Source of the DNA: Actinopolyspora saharensis
GTDB lineage: Bacteria; Actinomycetota; Actinomycetes; Mycobacteriales; Pseudonocardiaceae
DNA: 64,000 nt
Assembly (NCBI RefSeq): GCF_900100925.1
Contig: NZ_FNKO01000001.1
Location: forward strand, 186,001 to 250,000
Direction: 5' to 3'
Made by a program: the position numbers and the translations under genes. The first letter of the stretch is position 1. Each line of letters opens with the position of its first letter. The notes beneath the pieces were generated by a model. The model had not been told where the DNA came from and searched no databases. It worked only from the letters and a program-made list of their open reading frames with translations. This document shows, one piece after another, positions 53,987-63,460 of the stretch.

Positions 53987-55471
53987 TCACTCGGCGGGCT
54001 CGGACCGCAGCGGGCGCGGGGATCCGGTTGATCGCGGCGGGATCCCCGTGGGGGGCAGCTCCAGGCCCGGATCGGTGCGGAACGGGTGCTCGGCGCCCGT
54101 TGCCGGGGCGTTCCCGGTGCCGAACGTGGCCCGTGCGGCCCCAGAGCGAGCTCCGCGCGCGATCAGCTCCGCCGCGTCCGTGCCGTGCGCCCGCCCGCCG
54201 GGGGCGGCGCTCGGTTTCTCCCGCATGACGATCAGCGCGGCGATCGCGGTGGTCAGCGGGACGGCCGCGATCAGCCCGAGGCTGCCGGCGAGGGTGCGGA
54301 CCACTTCCTGTGCGACGTCCTGGGTGGTGACGATGTCGACGAACGAGCGCCCGGACAGGCTGTAGGTGAGCAGCAACGGCAGCGCGGTGCCGGCGTAGGC
54401 GAGCACCAGGGTGTTCACGGAGGAGGCCACGTGGTCCCGCCCGATCCGGAGCGCGGCCGAGTACAGCTGCCTCCACCGCAGGTCGGGATTGGCCCGGTGC
54501 AGTTCCCACACCGCGCTGGTCTGGGTGACCGTCACGTCGTCGAGCACCCCGAGCGCGCCGATGACGATCCCGGCGAGCAACAGCCCCCGCGCGTCGATGC
54601 CGTGCCCCAGCGCGCCGACCAGCGCCGAGGTGGAATCGTCCAAACCGGTCAGTTGGGTCAGCGCGGCGAAGACTGAGCTGAGCAGGCCGATCAGGGCGAG
54701 ACTGGACAGGGTTCCCAGCACGGCGGTGGAAGTGCGCGCCGAGAACCCGTGGGTGGAGTAGAGCACGAAGAACATGATCAGCCCCGCTCCCACGACGGCG
54801 ACCTGCAGCGGGTTCCGTCCGGCGAGGATGGAGGGCAGGACGAAGCCCGCTATCACGGCGAAGGCCGCCCCGAGCGCCAGCAGCGAGGCCACGCCCTTCC
54901 AGCGGCCCAGCACCACCACCGCCCCCGCGAACAACCCGAAGAGCAGGAGCATCCAGTGACCCCGCTGGTAGTCCACGATCTGGTAGGAGGTGCCCTGCCG
55001 GGGAGCTGTTCCCGAGTAGGCGAGCACGACCTCGTCGTCGACATCGAACTCGGGAGTGGTGGGTTCCACCGGCACGTTCTGCTCGATGGTCGCTCCGGCG
55101 GCCGGACCGTTGCGCAGTTCGATCCGCAGCCGCAGGCAGTCACCCCGGGCTCCGCTTCCCGAGGGCGCGGAGGTGGCCGGGTCGGCTCCGGAGCCGGGCA
55201 GGGTGCAGTCGCCTGTTTCGGCGCCCGCGATCTGCCCGTCCACTGGGGTGCGGGCGAACCCGGTGGGGTTGGTCGGGGAGGGGTGCTCGCCGAAGGGGTA
55301 GAGCAGGAGCGCGCCGATCAGCGCGGCGAGCGCGAAGGGCGCGAGGACCGCTGTCAGCAGCGCTCTGGTGCCGGTGGAGGCCGGTGGTGCGTCGTGTCCG
55401 TGTCCATGGCCGTGTCCGTGGCCGTGGTCGGGCAGCTGCGGGACTCCCTCGGAACTGCGATCGTCGGGCAC
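53987..55471 (-). CDS. YibE/F-family membrane protein with a His-rich head
   Basis: This 494-residue polytopic membrane protein has a YibE/F core: GHWMLLLFGLFAGAVVVLGRWKGVASLLALGAAFAVI, then SSLALIGLLSSVFAALTQLTG and AGIVIGALGVLDDVTVTQTSAVWEL, the most conserved block. SLSGRSFVDIVTTQDVAQEVVRTL is near the end. The function is unknown. An unusual (HG)5H run lies at residues 16-26, a potential metal-binding stretch at the cytoplasmic end. The GTG at 55471 is the first start that leaves a sensible N-terminus. Confidence 0.85.
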   Translation of the reverse strand: MPDDRSSEGVPQLPDHGHGHGHGHGHDAPPASTGTRALLTAVLAPFALAALIGALLLYPFGEHPSPTNPTGFARTPVDGQIAGAETGDCTLPGSGADPATSAPSGSGARGDCLRLRIELRNGPAAGATIEQNVPVEPTTPEFDVDDEVVLAYSGTAPRQGTSYQIVDYQRGHWMLLLFGLFAGAVVVLGRWKGVASLLALGAAFAVIAGFVLPSILAGRNPLQVAVVGAGLIMFFVLYSTHGFSARTSTAVLGTLSSLALIGLLSSVFAALTQLTGLDDSTSALVGALGHGIDARGLLLAGIVIGALGVLDDVTVTQTSAVWELHRANPDLRWRQLYSAALRIGRDHVASSVNTLVLAYAGTALPLLLTYSLSGRSFVDIVTTQDVAQEVVRTLAGSLGLIAAVPLTTAIAALIVMREKPSAAPGGRAHGTDAAELIARGARSGAARATFGTGNAPATGAEHPFRTDPGLELPPTGIPPRSTGSPRPLRSEPAE

Positions 55472-55551
55472 CGGATCATGGTATGGGCGGTTCGACGGCC
55501 GCGGTCGGGACAGGGGGCGCCGCGGGAGAGCTGGGGCTGGAGCGGTCCGGG

Positions 55552-56631
55552 TCAGCGGAACCGTCGCGCGTGGCCCCCCGGGTCTTCCTCGTCGAGGGCG
55601 TGCGGGAGCCGCGCGGCCGGGATCGTAGCGGTGCTGCGGGCCGGTTCCCAGCGCACGCAGAAGGATCCCCTGCCGAAGTCGAGCGCCACGGCGTGGGTGC
55701 GCCCGCGGGAGTCCAGTGACATCGAGCTGGGTGCCTCCCGTTCCGAACCGTCGGAGCACACCGTGAAGTTCTCGCAGCGCGCGGGTGGATTCTCGGGGTC
55801 GAAACGCAGTTCGACGAGATATTCCCGCACGGGGAGCCGGAATCTGCGCGAATAGGTGTGGTCCTGGTCCGTTCCCACCAGACCTTCGGGGCCGTGGGCG
55901 ATCTCGTATTCCAGCAGCGCGGTTTCGCCCTTCTCCAGCGCGCGCTCGAACAGCAGCTCGGCCACGACCACTCCGTTCTCGTGGTCGGACAGGACCTGCC
56001 CCAGGTGACAGCCGTTCAGCGTTCGGATCGCCGGGGGCGCGACGTTGGTTCCGGAGTTGTCGAAGACGGTGACCCAGCGGTCCACTCCGTTGCGCTCGGC
56101 CTGCACGAGTTGGCGCACGTGCAGGCCGCGCTGCTTGCCCGCTCCGTCGATGTCGAGGACGTCGTGCTGGCTGAGCCTGGTGAGGTGCGCGTCCGCGCTG
56201 GTGTCCAGCCGGCTGAGCATCCCGGCGGCCGAGGCGTTGTCGGACCAGATGCTCGTCAGCGGAGGGGCCGAGCTCTCGGCCCTGCTCCTGCCGCGTGGTT
56301 TGGGCGGACCGAGCAGCGCGGAGAGCGCGCCGCCGGGGATTCCGAGCACGTCCTCCAGCTCGCGGAGCGCGGCCAGCGAGTCGGGGCGCTCGGGGCGACG
56401 ACGGCCGGACTGCCAGTAGCTCAGCGCGGTGATGCTCACGGGGGTTCCCCGGAGGTGGAGGCGGTGCTGGATGCGTTCCAGGCTGAGCCTGCTCGTGCGA
56501 ATGGCGGCGCGCAGCGCGACATCGAAGGGGCCCGTGTGCAGGAGGTTCTTCAGCTCGGGCGAGAGGTGTCGCTGTCCGTGCCCGACCACCGGAGACGACG
56601 TGGAAGGTGTTCGTGTGCGGGGAACCACCAT
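55552..56631 (-). CDS. XRE-type regulator with a C-terminal beta-rich domain
   Basis: This 359-residue protein has an N-terminal helix-turn-helix (RLSLERIQHRLHLRGTPVSITALSYWQSGRRRPERPDSLAALRELEDVLG). A Ser-rich linker follows, then about 230 residues of predicted beta structure with no family I recognise (VDRWVTVFDNSG, HGPEGLVGTDQDHTYSRRFRLPVREYLVELRFDPE). GAGGAG precedes the start; GTG at 56634 and ATG at 56631 are both usable. It may regulate itself and nearby genes. Confidence 0.75.
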   Translation of the reverse strand: MVVPRTRTPSTSSPVVGHGQRHLSPELKNLLHTGPFDVALRAAIRTSRLSLERIQHRLHLRGTPVSITALSYWQSGRRRPERPDSLAALRELEDVLGIPGGALSALLGPPKPRGRSRAESSAPPLTSIWSDNASAAGMLSRLDTSADAHLTRLSQHDVLDIDGAGKQRGLHVRQLVQAERNGVDRWVTVFDNSGTNVAPPAIRTLNGCHLGQVLSDHENGVVVAELLFERALEKGETALLEYEIAHGPEGLVGTDQDHTYSRRFRLPVREYLVELRFDPENPPARCENFTVCSDGSEREAPSSMSLDSRGRTHAVALDFGRGSFCVRWEPARSTATIPAARLPHALDEEDPGGHARRFR

Positions 56632-57018
56632 CACCGCTCCTCGTGCCGACCGATCTCGTGCGGAACGCTAATTGTATCGATCACGGGCGTGCAACGAGGT
56701 TGCGAGAAATAGACGTCCTCGGAGGATGACCGTTGTTCGTTCTTTTGTCGATGAGAATTCTTTGAAAGAAGATGTGATCGCGCGAAACGGCGAGTGGTGT
56801 CGGGAATGTCCTCTTTGCTTCGTTCGCGCGGGGCGGGTGGCCCGGCTCGACTCGGGGACCGCGGAGCTCGGAGCGGCGCCAGGTGCGGCAGACCGGCGGC
56901 GGCCGCACCCGGTGCCGCCGGTGAAACCTGCTGCGAGGGACGTGCGCGGCATTGGCTAACCTGGAGTGGTCCGCGCCGACAACGGCCAGCCCACACACCG
57001 AAGAGGAGATCAACACCC
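56632..57018. promoter_or_regulatory. aspS/XRE regulator divergent gap
   Basis: This AT-richer stretch contains TTCTTT-G-AAAGAA at 56758-56770, a clean inverted repeat midway between the regulator gene and aspS. It may be the operator of the XRE protein. No gene is seen. Confidence 0.35.
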
Positions 57019-58845
57019 GTGATGCGCACGCACGAGGCCGGCTCGCTTCGCGCCGACCACGCAGGGCAGTCCGTCACCCTCGCGGGATGGGTGGCGCGTC
57101 GCCGGGATCACGGAGGAGTGATCTTCAGCGATCTGCGTGACGCCTCCGGCGTCGCTCAGGTGGTTTTCCGCGAGGGGGAGATGGCCGAGCGGGCCCACCG
57201 GCTGCGCGCCGAGTTCTGCGTCCGGGTCACCGGTGAGGTGGTGCGCAGGCCCGAGGGCAACGAGAACCCGGAGATCCCGACGGGGTCGATCGAGGTGACC
57301 GTCACCGACCTGGAGGTGCTCTCGGAGTCGGCTCCGCTGCCCTTCCCGCTGGACGAGCACCTGGAGGTCGGCGAGGACGTCCGGCTGCGCCACCGCTACC
57401 TGGATCTGCGGCGAGCCGAGCCCGCTCGCGCGATCAGGATGCGCAGCGAAGCCAACCGCATCGCCCGCGAGGTGCTGCACCAGCGGAACTTCGTCGAGGT
57501 GGAGACGCCCACCATGACCCGCTCCACCCCGGAGGGGGCCAGGGACTTCCTGATCCCGGCGCGGTTGCAGCCGGGCAGCTGGTACGCGCTCCCGCAGTCG
57601 CCGCAGCTGTTCAAGCAGCTGCTGATGGTCGGCGGGCTGGAGCGCTACTTCCAGATCGCCCGGTGCTACCGCGACGAGGACTTCCGCGCCGACCGTCAGC
57701 CCGAGTTCACCCAGCTCGACATCGAGATGAGCTTCGTGGACGCGGCGGACGTGATCGAGATCAGCGAGCGGATCGTGGCCGCGCTGTGGAGCGAGCTGGC
57801 AGGTCACGAGATCTCCACGCCCATTCCGCAGCTGAGCTACGCCGATGCGATGGCCCGTTACGGCACGGACAAGCCGGACCTGCGGTTCGGGATCGAGCTG
57901 ACCGAGCTCACGGAGTACTTCCGCAACACCCCCTTCAGGGTTTTCCAGTCCCCCTACGTCGGGGCCGTGGTGATGCCGGGTGGTGCCGACCAGCCGCGTC
58001 GCCAGCTGGACGCCTGGCAGGAGTGGGCCAAGCAGCGGGGTGCCAAGGGACTGGCCTACGTGCTCGTCGGCGCGGACGGCACCCTCTCCGGCCCGGTGGC
58101 CAAGAACCTGTCGGAGGAGGAGCGCGCGGGCCTCGCCGAGGCCGTGGGCGCGGCTCCCGGCGACTGCGTGTTCTTCGCCGCGGGGCGGGCCGCCCCGTCC
58201 CGCGCTCTGCTGGGCGCGGTTCGCCTGGAGATCGCACAGCTGTGTGACCTGATCGACGAGCAGGCCTGGTCCTTCGTCTGGATCGTGGACGCCCCGATGT
58301 TCGAGTCCGTCGACGACAGCGACGACGTGGCGGTCGGAAGCGGCGGCTTCACCGCGGTCCACCACCCGTTCACGGCCCCGGAGCCGGAGTGGGCGGAGGA
58401 GTTCGACCGGAATCCCGACAACGCCCTGGCCAGCGCCTACGACCTCGTGTGCAACGGCAACGAGATCGGTGGTGGCTCGATCCGCATCCACCGCTGGGAG
58501 ATGCAACAGCGCGTGTTCGAGGTGCTGGGGATCTCCAGGGAGCAGGCCGAGGAGAAGTTCGGCTTCCTGCTGGAGGCGTTCCGGTACGGCCCGCCGCCGC
58601 ACGGTGGCGTCGCGTTCGGCTGGGACCGGATCTGCATGCTGCTGACGGGAGCCGAGTCGCTGCGGGACGTGATCGCCTTCCCGAAGAGCGGTGGCGGCTT
58701 CGACCCGCTCACCGGCGCGCCCGCGCCGATCACGGCCGCCCAGCGCAAGGAGGCCGGGGTCGACGCCAAACCGGCCGCGCGCGGTGGCGGCGGTTCCAAG
58801 GGGACCGCCGACGCGGCGGGCGAGCGGAGTCCGGACTCGGAGTGA
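57019..58845 (+). CDS. aspS: Aspartyl-tRNA synthetase
   Basis: This 608-residue bacterial-type class II synthetase has an N-terminal anticodon-binding OB fold ([27 protein letters not shown]). Motif 1 is in [29 protein letters not shown]. Motif 2 is in [30 protein letters not shown]. The GAD insertion and motif 3 follow ([42 protein letters not shown]). A low-complexity C-terminal tail is present. GTG at 57019 is followed directly by an in-frame ATG; GAGGAG lies about ten bases upstream of the GTG. Confidence 0.97.
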   Translation: MMRTHEAGSLRADHAGQSVTLAGWVARRRDHGGVIFSDLRDASGVAQVVFREGEMAERAHRLRAEFCVRVTGEVVRRPEGNENPEIPTGSIEVTVTDLEVLSESAPLPFPLDEHLEVGEDVRLRHRYLDLRRAEPARAIRMRSEANRIAREVLHQRNFVEVETPTMTRSTPEGARDFLIPARLQPGSWYALPQSPQLFKQLLMVGGLERYFQIARCYRDEDFRADRQPEFTQLDIEMSFVDAADVIEISERIVAALWSELAGHEISTPIPQLSYADAMARYGTDKPDLRFGIELTELTEYFRNTPFRVFQSPYVGAVVMPGGADQPRRQLDAWQEWAKQRGAKGLAYVLVGADGTLSGPVAKNLSEEERAGLAEAVGAAPGDCVFFAAGRAAPSRALLGAVRLEIAQLCDLIDEQAWSFVWIVDAPMFESVDDSDDVAVGSGGFTAVHHPFTAPEPEWAEEFDRNPDNALASAYDLVCNGNEIGGGSIRIHRWEMQQRVFEVLGISREQAEEKFGFLLEAFRYGPPPHGGVAFGWDRICMLLTGAESLRDVIAFPKSGGGFDPLTGAPAPITAAQRKEAGVDAKPAARGGGGSKGTADAAGERSPDSE

Positions 58846-59272
58846 CCTGTTCGGTCGTCCCCTCCCGGTGGTTTGCCGGGCGTGCTGGTCCGGTCGGGCG
58901 GGTTCGTCCCCCGGTGCGGCAGCGCTCGGAGATCGGCGGTGGCGCCGAAGGGGCCACCTGAGCTGCTCGCGCCCCCGCGGGAGGTTCCGCCGAGCAATCA
59001 CCCGCGCGGGCCGGGACGACGCAGTTCTGCTGGGGGGCGCCGTTTCATAACGAGCCGGTAACCCGTGCTTCCCGTGGGGTTCCGGGGTCTCGTCGTTCCG
59101 GGTGATGCACCACGGCGGCACGGGTTGCCGAGCCGTTGTCGTCCGAGTAACGGTGGAGGTGGTCGTGCTCTCTCCGGTACCGTTCAGGTGCGGAGACCGA
59201 CCCCCGATCCGGGGACAACTTGACCGGTCAGGCCCGTGGAAGAACGGGCGGTGGCGGTAGGGTCTGGAGACG
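58846..59272. other. Intergenic stretch without a recognisable gene
   Basis: This region lies between aspS and the phosphotransferase-like gene. Open frames here lack protein-like composition. No convincing hairpin or promoter is seen. Confidence 0.5.
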
Positions 59273-60478
59273 ATGAGCGTGGAAATCACCACCGGTCCGC
59301 CGGAGGTTCGCGTGCCCGCGAGTGCGGAGGTCACCGATACGATCGGTACGGCCGAGGCCGTGCTCACCCGCAGAACGGGGGCATCCGTCCGGCTCGCCGA
59401 TCCGGAGGATCTGGGGGGGAGCGGTCGCTCGGTCGTCATGAGGGTGCGGGTGGCCGAAACGCCTTTCGAGCTTCCGCGCACGCTCGTGATCAAGCACTAC
59501 GGATCCGTCCCCGACGAGGGGTGTTCCGATCCGTTCGCGCACGAGGCGGCCAGCTGTCAGCTGGCCACCGCGCTTCCGCCCGAGCTGCGGGTGGGGCCGG
59601 AGCTGATCGCCCAGGACATCGAGCAGCGACTGCTCGTGCTCGAGGACCTCGGCCGGGGAGCCACCCTGGCCGACGTGCTCTTCGGCGACGACCCGAAGGC
59701 GGCCGAGCGGTCGATGCTCGCCTGGGCGCGTGCGCTCGGGCGGCTGCACACTTCGATGGCCGGCAGGGAGGCCGACTTCGACGCGCTGATGCGCCGGGTC
59801 GGGGGCGACTCGTGGGCCGACCCGGTGGCCGTGGACATCAGGCGCTCGTTGAGCGAGCTTCCCGAGCTGCTGGAGCGGACCTTGGGCGTTTCGCCCGCGG
59901 AGGAGGTGCGCGAGCGGCTCTCGGCCGCCTCCGGACTGCTCGGTTCGACCAAGTACCGCTCGTTCAGCCCTTCGGACATCTGCCCGGACAACAGCCTGGT
60001 CACGGGCAACGGGGTGCGCTTCCTGGATTTCGAGTGGGCCTGCGTGCGCGACGTCGCCCTGGACGCGGCCTATCTGCTGTTCCCGTTCCCGTCCTCGTGG
60101 TGCTCCTACGCCCTGCCCGAGGGGATGGCGGAGAACATGCTGGCCACCTGGCGTTCGGAGGTGGTCGAGGTCTGGTCGGACCTGGACGACGACGCAGTGC
60201 TGCGCCCCAGGCTGCTGGACGCGCAGCTGCTCTGGGTGTGGGTTTCGACCTGGTGGTTCCTGCCGCGCGACGGCCAGTCGGACGGTCCGATAGACGCTCA
60301 CATGCCCTCGCCGCGACGCAGTACCGCGCTGGCCGACCGCTGGCGTCGGCTGGGTGAGGACGCGCGGTCGGCGGGGTTGAGCGAGGTGGCCGAGTGCGCT
60401 GATCGGGTCGTGCGTGCCCTGGTCGAGCGTTTCGGCTCCGAGATTCTGGAACTGCGGCCCTATCCTGCTTTCCGCTGA
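59273..60478 (+). CDS. Phosphotransferase-fold (APH-like) protein
   Basis: This 401-residue protein has the aminoglycoside/choline-kinase-like fold. The catalytic loop is FSPSDICPDNSLV (in place of HGDxxxxN), followed by the metal Asp in RFLDFEWACVRDVALDAAYLLF. The N-lobe has ELPRTLVIKHYGS, with the ATP lysine, and RLLVLEDLGRGATLADVLFGD. A Ser replaces the usual His before the catalytic Asp. Substrates could be antibiotics, sugars or others, and no resistance function can be claimed. It stands alone downstream of aspS. Confidence 0.8.
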   Translation: MSVEITTGPPEVRVPASAEVTDTIGTAEAVLTRRTGASVRLADPEDLGGSGRSVVMRVRVAETPFELPRTLVIKHYGSVPDEGCSDPFAHEAASCQLATALPPELRVGPELIAQDIEQRLLVLEDLGRGATLADVLFGDDPKAAERSMLAWARALGRLHTSMAGREADFDALMRRVGGDSWADPVAVDIRRSLSELPELLERTLGVSPAEEVRERLSAASGLLGSTKYRSFSPSDICPDNSLVTGNGVRFLDFEWACVRDVALDAAYLLFPFPSSWCSYALPEGMAENMLATWRSEVVEVWSDLDDDAVLRPRLLDAQLLWVWVSTWWFLPRDGQSDGPIDAHMPSPRRSTALADRWRRLGEDARSAGLSEVAECADRVVRALVERFGSEILELRPYPAFR

Positions 60479-60892
60479 AAGAGTGAGTCGCGTCCCGGCA
60501 TACGAGAAAATTGTTACTCACCGGAATGGTGTGGCGCCTCCGCCGTGCTCTCGCGTGCCGGGCTTCGAAATGAGACGTTTTTCACTTTCAGTGGGTCTCG
60601 AGTGCGGGTGACCCCCGGCTGACCTGAAAAAATTCTCACTTTCTTGTGTCCGGGCGGGGCGGTGCGGCATTTTCCCACCGGTTCGGACTAGTGCTGGTTC
60701 ACCTCGAGGAAACATTTCTTCAGTAGTATTGAACGTGTCGGCGGATCGATCCGACCGATGCAGCTCGATGTCGGGGTTTCCGCTCGTGGGGTGGCGCGAG
60801 GTTTCGTCGGACGAGAACTCGGGGCGACCCGGGTGGAGATCCGAGCGGAGAGCTGCGATCGGCCGAGGAAATCGTCCGGGCGTTCGGCGGGG
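60479..60892. other. AT-richer intergenic stretch
   Basis: Several A/T runs stand out against the GC-rich background (near 60505, 60580 and 60630), and TAGTAT at 60724-60729 resembles a -10. No gene is convincing. Confidence 0.45.
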
Positions 60893-61276
60893 GTGACAGT
60901 GGACACCAGGCTTGGTGCGGCGCTGCGAACAGCGCTGTTCCTGCTGTTCGCGGTGGTGCTCGTCGTCTTCTCCCCCGTGCACGTGTCCAGTGCGACGGCT
61001 CAGGTGTCCAGGTCGGTGTCCTCGGAGCACAAAACCGAGCACGGAGTTCCCCGCGAGACCGAGAAGCTGCGCAAGCGTTCCGGCGTCGTCGTGCTCGTTC
61101 GCAGAGCCGGTGAACAGGGTAACCAGGTCCTGCTGGGCAAGGCCGCCGGGCGGCGGACGAGCCTGACGCACGACAGGCACGAGGACTGCTCGAGAGTAGT
61201 GCGGGCCGTCGGGAGTAGACGCGGCTTGTGCGAATCCGCCCACTCACAGGCTAGACTTCAGGTGTATCGCAGGTGA
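60893..61276 (+). CDS. Possible small secreted or anchored protein
   Basis: This 127-codon GTG frame has an N-terminal hydrophobic segment that looks like a signal peptide (RTALFLLFAVVLVVFSPVHVSSATAQ). A polar, basic domain follows (KRSGVVVLVRRAGEQGNQVLLGKAAGR). I do not recognise it. No strong ribosome binding site is present and codon use is mixed, so it may be chance. An earlier in-frame ATG at 60758 adds sequence without support. Confidence 0.35.
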   Translation: MTVDTRLGAALRTALFLLFAVVLVVFSPVHVSSATAQVSRSVSSEHKTEHGVPRETEKLRKRSGVVVLVRRAGEQGNQVLLGKAAGRRTSLTHDRHEDCSRVVRAVGSRRGLCESAHSQARLQVYRR

Positions 61277-61690
61277 TGGCTCACTGCTCCGGCAGGACGG
61301 GCCGTGGAGCTGCGGAGTCGTTCGAGGCTGCGCGGCGACAGGCTCCACCGCCGGGCACTGGCAGGTCTTTTTCGGGAAACGCCGATTCCGCTCGGCCGCG
61401 CCCCGAGTCGTCCGAGGGCTGACTCGGGATCGAACGACTCGGAACCGAACGGATCCGAATCGGCTTCGAAAAACTGTCTGCCCAAGTCCGCGGGTGTCCG
61501 CCGAATTCTCCCTCGCCAATACGCGAGTTCGTTCGAACTTCTTTTCCGAGAACGAGTGACTCCCGCGAGGGCTTCGTGTTCGGAAAGGTTGCCACGCGTA
61601 CCAGCGACTTATTTCGACTGACGACTCCTGCGGGACCACGCGTGTCCGATGAGGCCGCGCGTGGCCTGTATGACCTACACGGAGTGAGAC
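61277..61690. other. Intergenic stretch upstream of the SulP gene
   Basis: No gene is recognisable on either strand. The segment 61420-61480 is rich in CGGATC/GATCCG and TCGGAA-type inverted fragments, but no single operator stands out. Confidence 0.45.
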
Positions 61691-63211
61691 GTGACTGCAC
61701 AGCTCGAATCGCCCCGCCCCGACTCGGAAAGCACAGCGGGGCTCATAAGCCGGCACAAGCAGACCTTCGGTTTCGATCTCGGCGCTTCCCTAGTCGTCTT
61801 CCTGGTGGCGCTGCCGCTCTGCGTGGGCATCGCGGTCGCTTCCGGGGTCCCCGCCGAACTGGGCATCATCACCGGTGTCGTCGGCGGGATCGTGGTCGGC
61901 TGCCTGCCGGGCAGCACCATGCAGGTGAGTGGACCGGCAGCGGGCCTGACCGTGCTGGTGTCCTCCGCCGTCGCCGATCACGGCCTGGCCACCCTCGGAG
62001 TGATCGTGCTCGGCGCGGGGCTGCTGCAGATCCTGCTGGGACTGATCGGCATAGGAACGTGGTTCCGGGCGATATCCCCCTCCGTGGTGCAGGGGATGTT
62101 CGCCGGGATCGGCCTCATGATCATCCTGGGCCAGATCTACCCCGTCGGCGGGATGGAGCAGCCCTCCGAGACGAGTGCCAAGTTCTCCGGACTCCCCGAA
62201 CTGCTCAACTCGTTGCTGACCACTTCCACCGGCAGGTCCGGGCTGGCCATCGCCGTGGTCACCCTGCTGACCATGACCCTGTGGGGCAGGATGCCCCAGC
62301 GACTGCGCCTCATCCCGGGACCGCTGGTCGGCGTCGGCGTGGCCGCCCTGCTCGCCTCCGTGCTCGGGCTCCCGCTGGAGACGATCCAGGTGGGCTCGCT
62401 GCTGGAGACGGTCAACCTCGTGACCCCGGACGCCTTCGGGGGCGCGACCAGTTTCGCCGTGCTCGGGCCGATACTGACCTTCGCGTTGATCGCCTCGGCC
62501 GAGAGCCTGTTCAGCGCGGCCGCGATCGACCGGATGCACGACGGCCCCAAGACCCGCTTCAACACCGAGTTGATGGCCCAGGGGGCCGGGAACACGATCT
62601 GCGGTCTGCTCGGCGCGCTGCCGATGACCGCCGTCATCGTGCGCAGCACGGCCAACCTGAACGCGGGGGCGCGGACCAAGCTCTCGCGGGTGATGCACGG
62701 GATCTGGCTGCTGCTGTTCGTGATGCTGCTTCCGGGGGTGCTCTCCTACATCCCCCTGGCGACCCTCGGTGCGCTGCTCCTGCACGCAGGCTGGAAGCTC
62801 CTCGGGGTGCGCCAGGTGGCCAAGCTGCTCCGCGAGCAGCGGGCCGAGGCGTTCGTCCTGGTGCTGACGGCGGGCGTGATCCTGGGCACCGATCTGCTGA
62901 TCGGTACGCTGACCGGGCTGGTCGCCGCCGTGATCAAGACCGCCTGGGAGGTTTCCCGGCTCTCGGTCGAGGTCGAGCACGAGGACGAGGAGGACCACGC
63001 CCAGGTGCGTCTGCACGGCAACGCCACCTTCCTGCGGCTGCCCCAGCTGCAGGACAAGCTGGAGCAGTTGCCGGTGACCAGCAGTGCGCACGTCGACATG
63101 ACCCCGGTGCGCCACCTCGACCTGGCCTGCCACCAGGCGGTGGAGAACTGGGCGGAGCAGCGCCGCAAGAGCGACTGCGAGGTCGAGCTCGCCATGCCGA
63201 GCTCCAGGTGA
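61691..63211 (+). CDS. SulP-family inorganic anion transporter
   Basis: This 506-residue transporter has 10-12 membrane helices. ASLVVFLVALPLCVGIAVASGVPAELGIITGVVGGIVVG is the SulP TM1-2 block. GSTMQVSGPAAGLTVLV carries the substrate-site motif. LTFALIASAESLFSAAAIDRM and NTELMAQGAGNTICGLLGALPMTAVIVRSTANLNAGARTKLS follow. A STAS domain (about 425-506) ends the chain. The family carries sulfate, bicarbonate or other anions with Na+ or H+. No carbonic anhydrase domain or neighbour is present. GTG at 61691 has GGAG seven bases upstream. Confidence 0.93.
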   Translation: MTAQLESPRPDSESTAGLISRHKQTFGFDLGASLVVFLVALPLCVGIAVASGVPAELGIITGVVGGIVVGCLPGSTMQVSGPAAGLTVLVSSAVADHGLATLGVIVLGAGLLQILLGLIGIGTWFRAISPSVVQGMFAGIGLMIILGQIYPVGGMEQPSETSAKFSGLPELLNSLLTTSTGRSGLAIAVVTLLTMTLWGRMPQRLRLIPGPLVGVGVAALLASVLGLPLETIQVGSLLETVNLVTPDAFGGATSFAVLGPILTFALIASAESLFSAAAIDRMHDGPKTRFNTELMAQGAGNTICGLLGALPMTAVIVRSTANLNAGARTKLSRVMHGIWLLLFVMLLPGVLSYIPLATLGALLLHAGWKLLGVRQVAKLLREQRAEAFVLVLTAGVILGTDLLIGTLTGLVAAVIKTAWEVSRLSVEVEHEDEEDHAQVRLHGNATFLRLPQLQDKLEQLPVTSSAHVDMTPVRHLDLACHQAVENWAEQRRKSDCEVELAMPSSR

Positions 63212-63460
63212 TCCCCGGGGGCCGCTTCCGGTAGGAGCTCGCCCTCCGGTCGGTGGAGGTGCTCGCCCCGCGGGTTCTTTCGCCGCGCACCGAGCGCTCG
63301 GGCGTCCTTCGGCGCTGCCCGCGTCGGGGGACGCCTGGTGCCGGACGACCGGAGGGGCACACCGGTCGAGGCCTCTCGCGATCCGCGGGTTTTCTCGTGA
63401 ACCCCGCGCCGGGGTCGTCCCGCGACACCGGTGCGGGGTGCCGCGGGTAGCGTCGAAGGC

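Noticed and set aside
59273..60478. Antibiotic resistance kinase
   Set aside because: Only the general phosphotransferase fold is visible and the catalytic His position differs. Resistance cannot be inferred.
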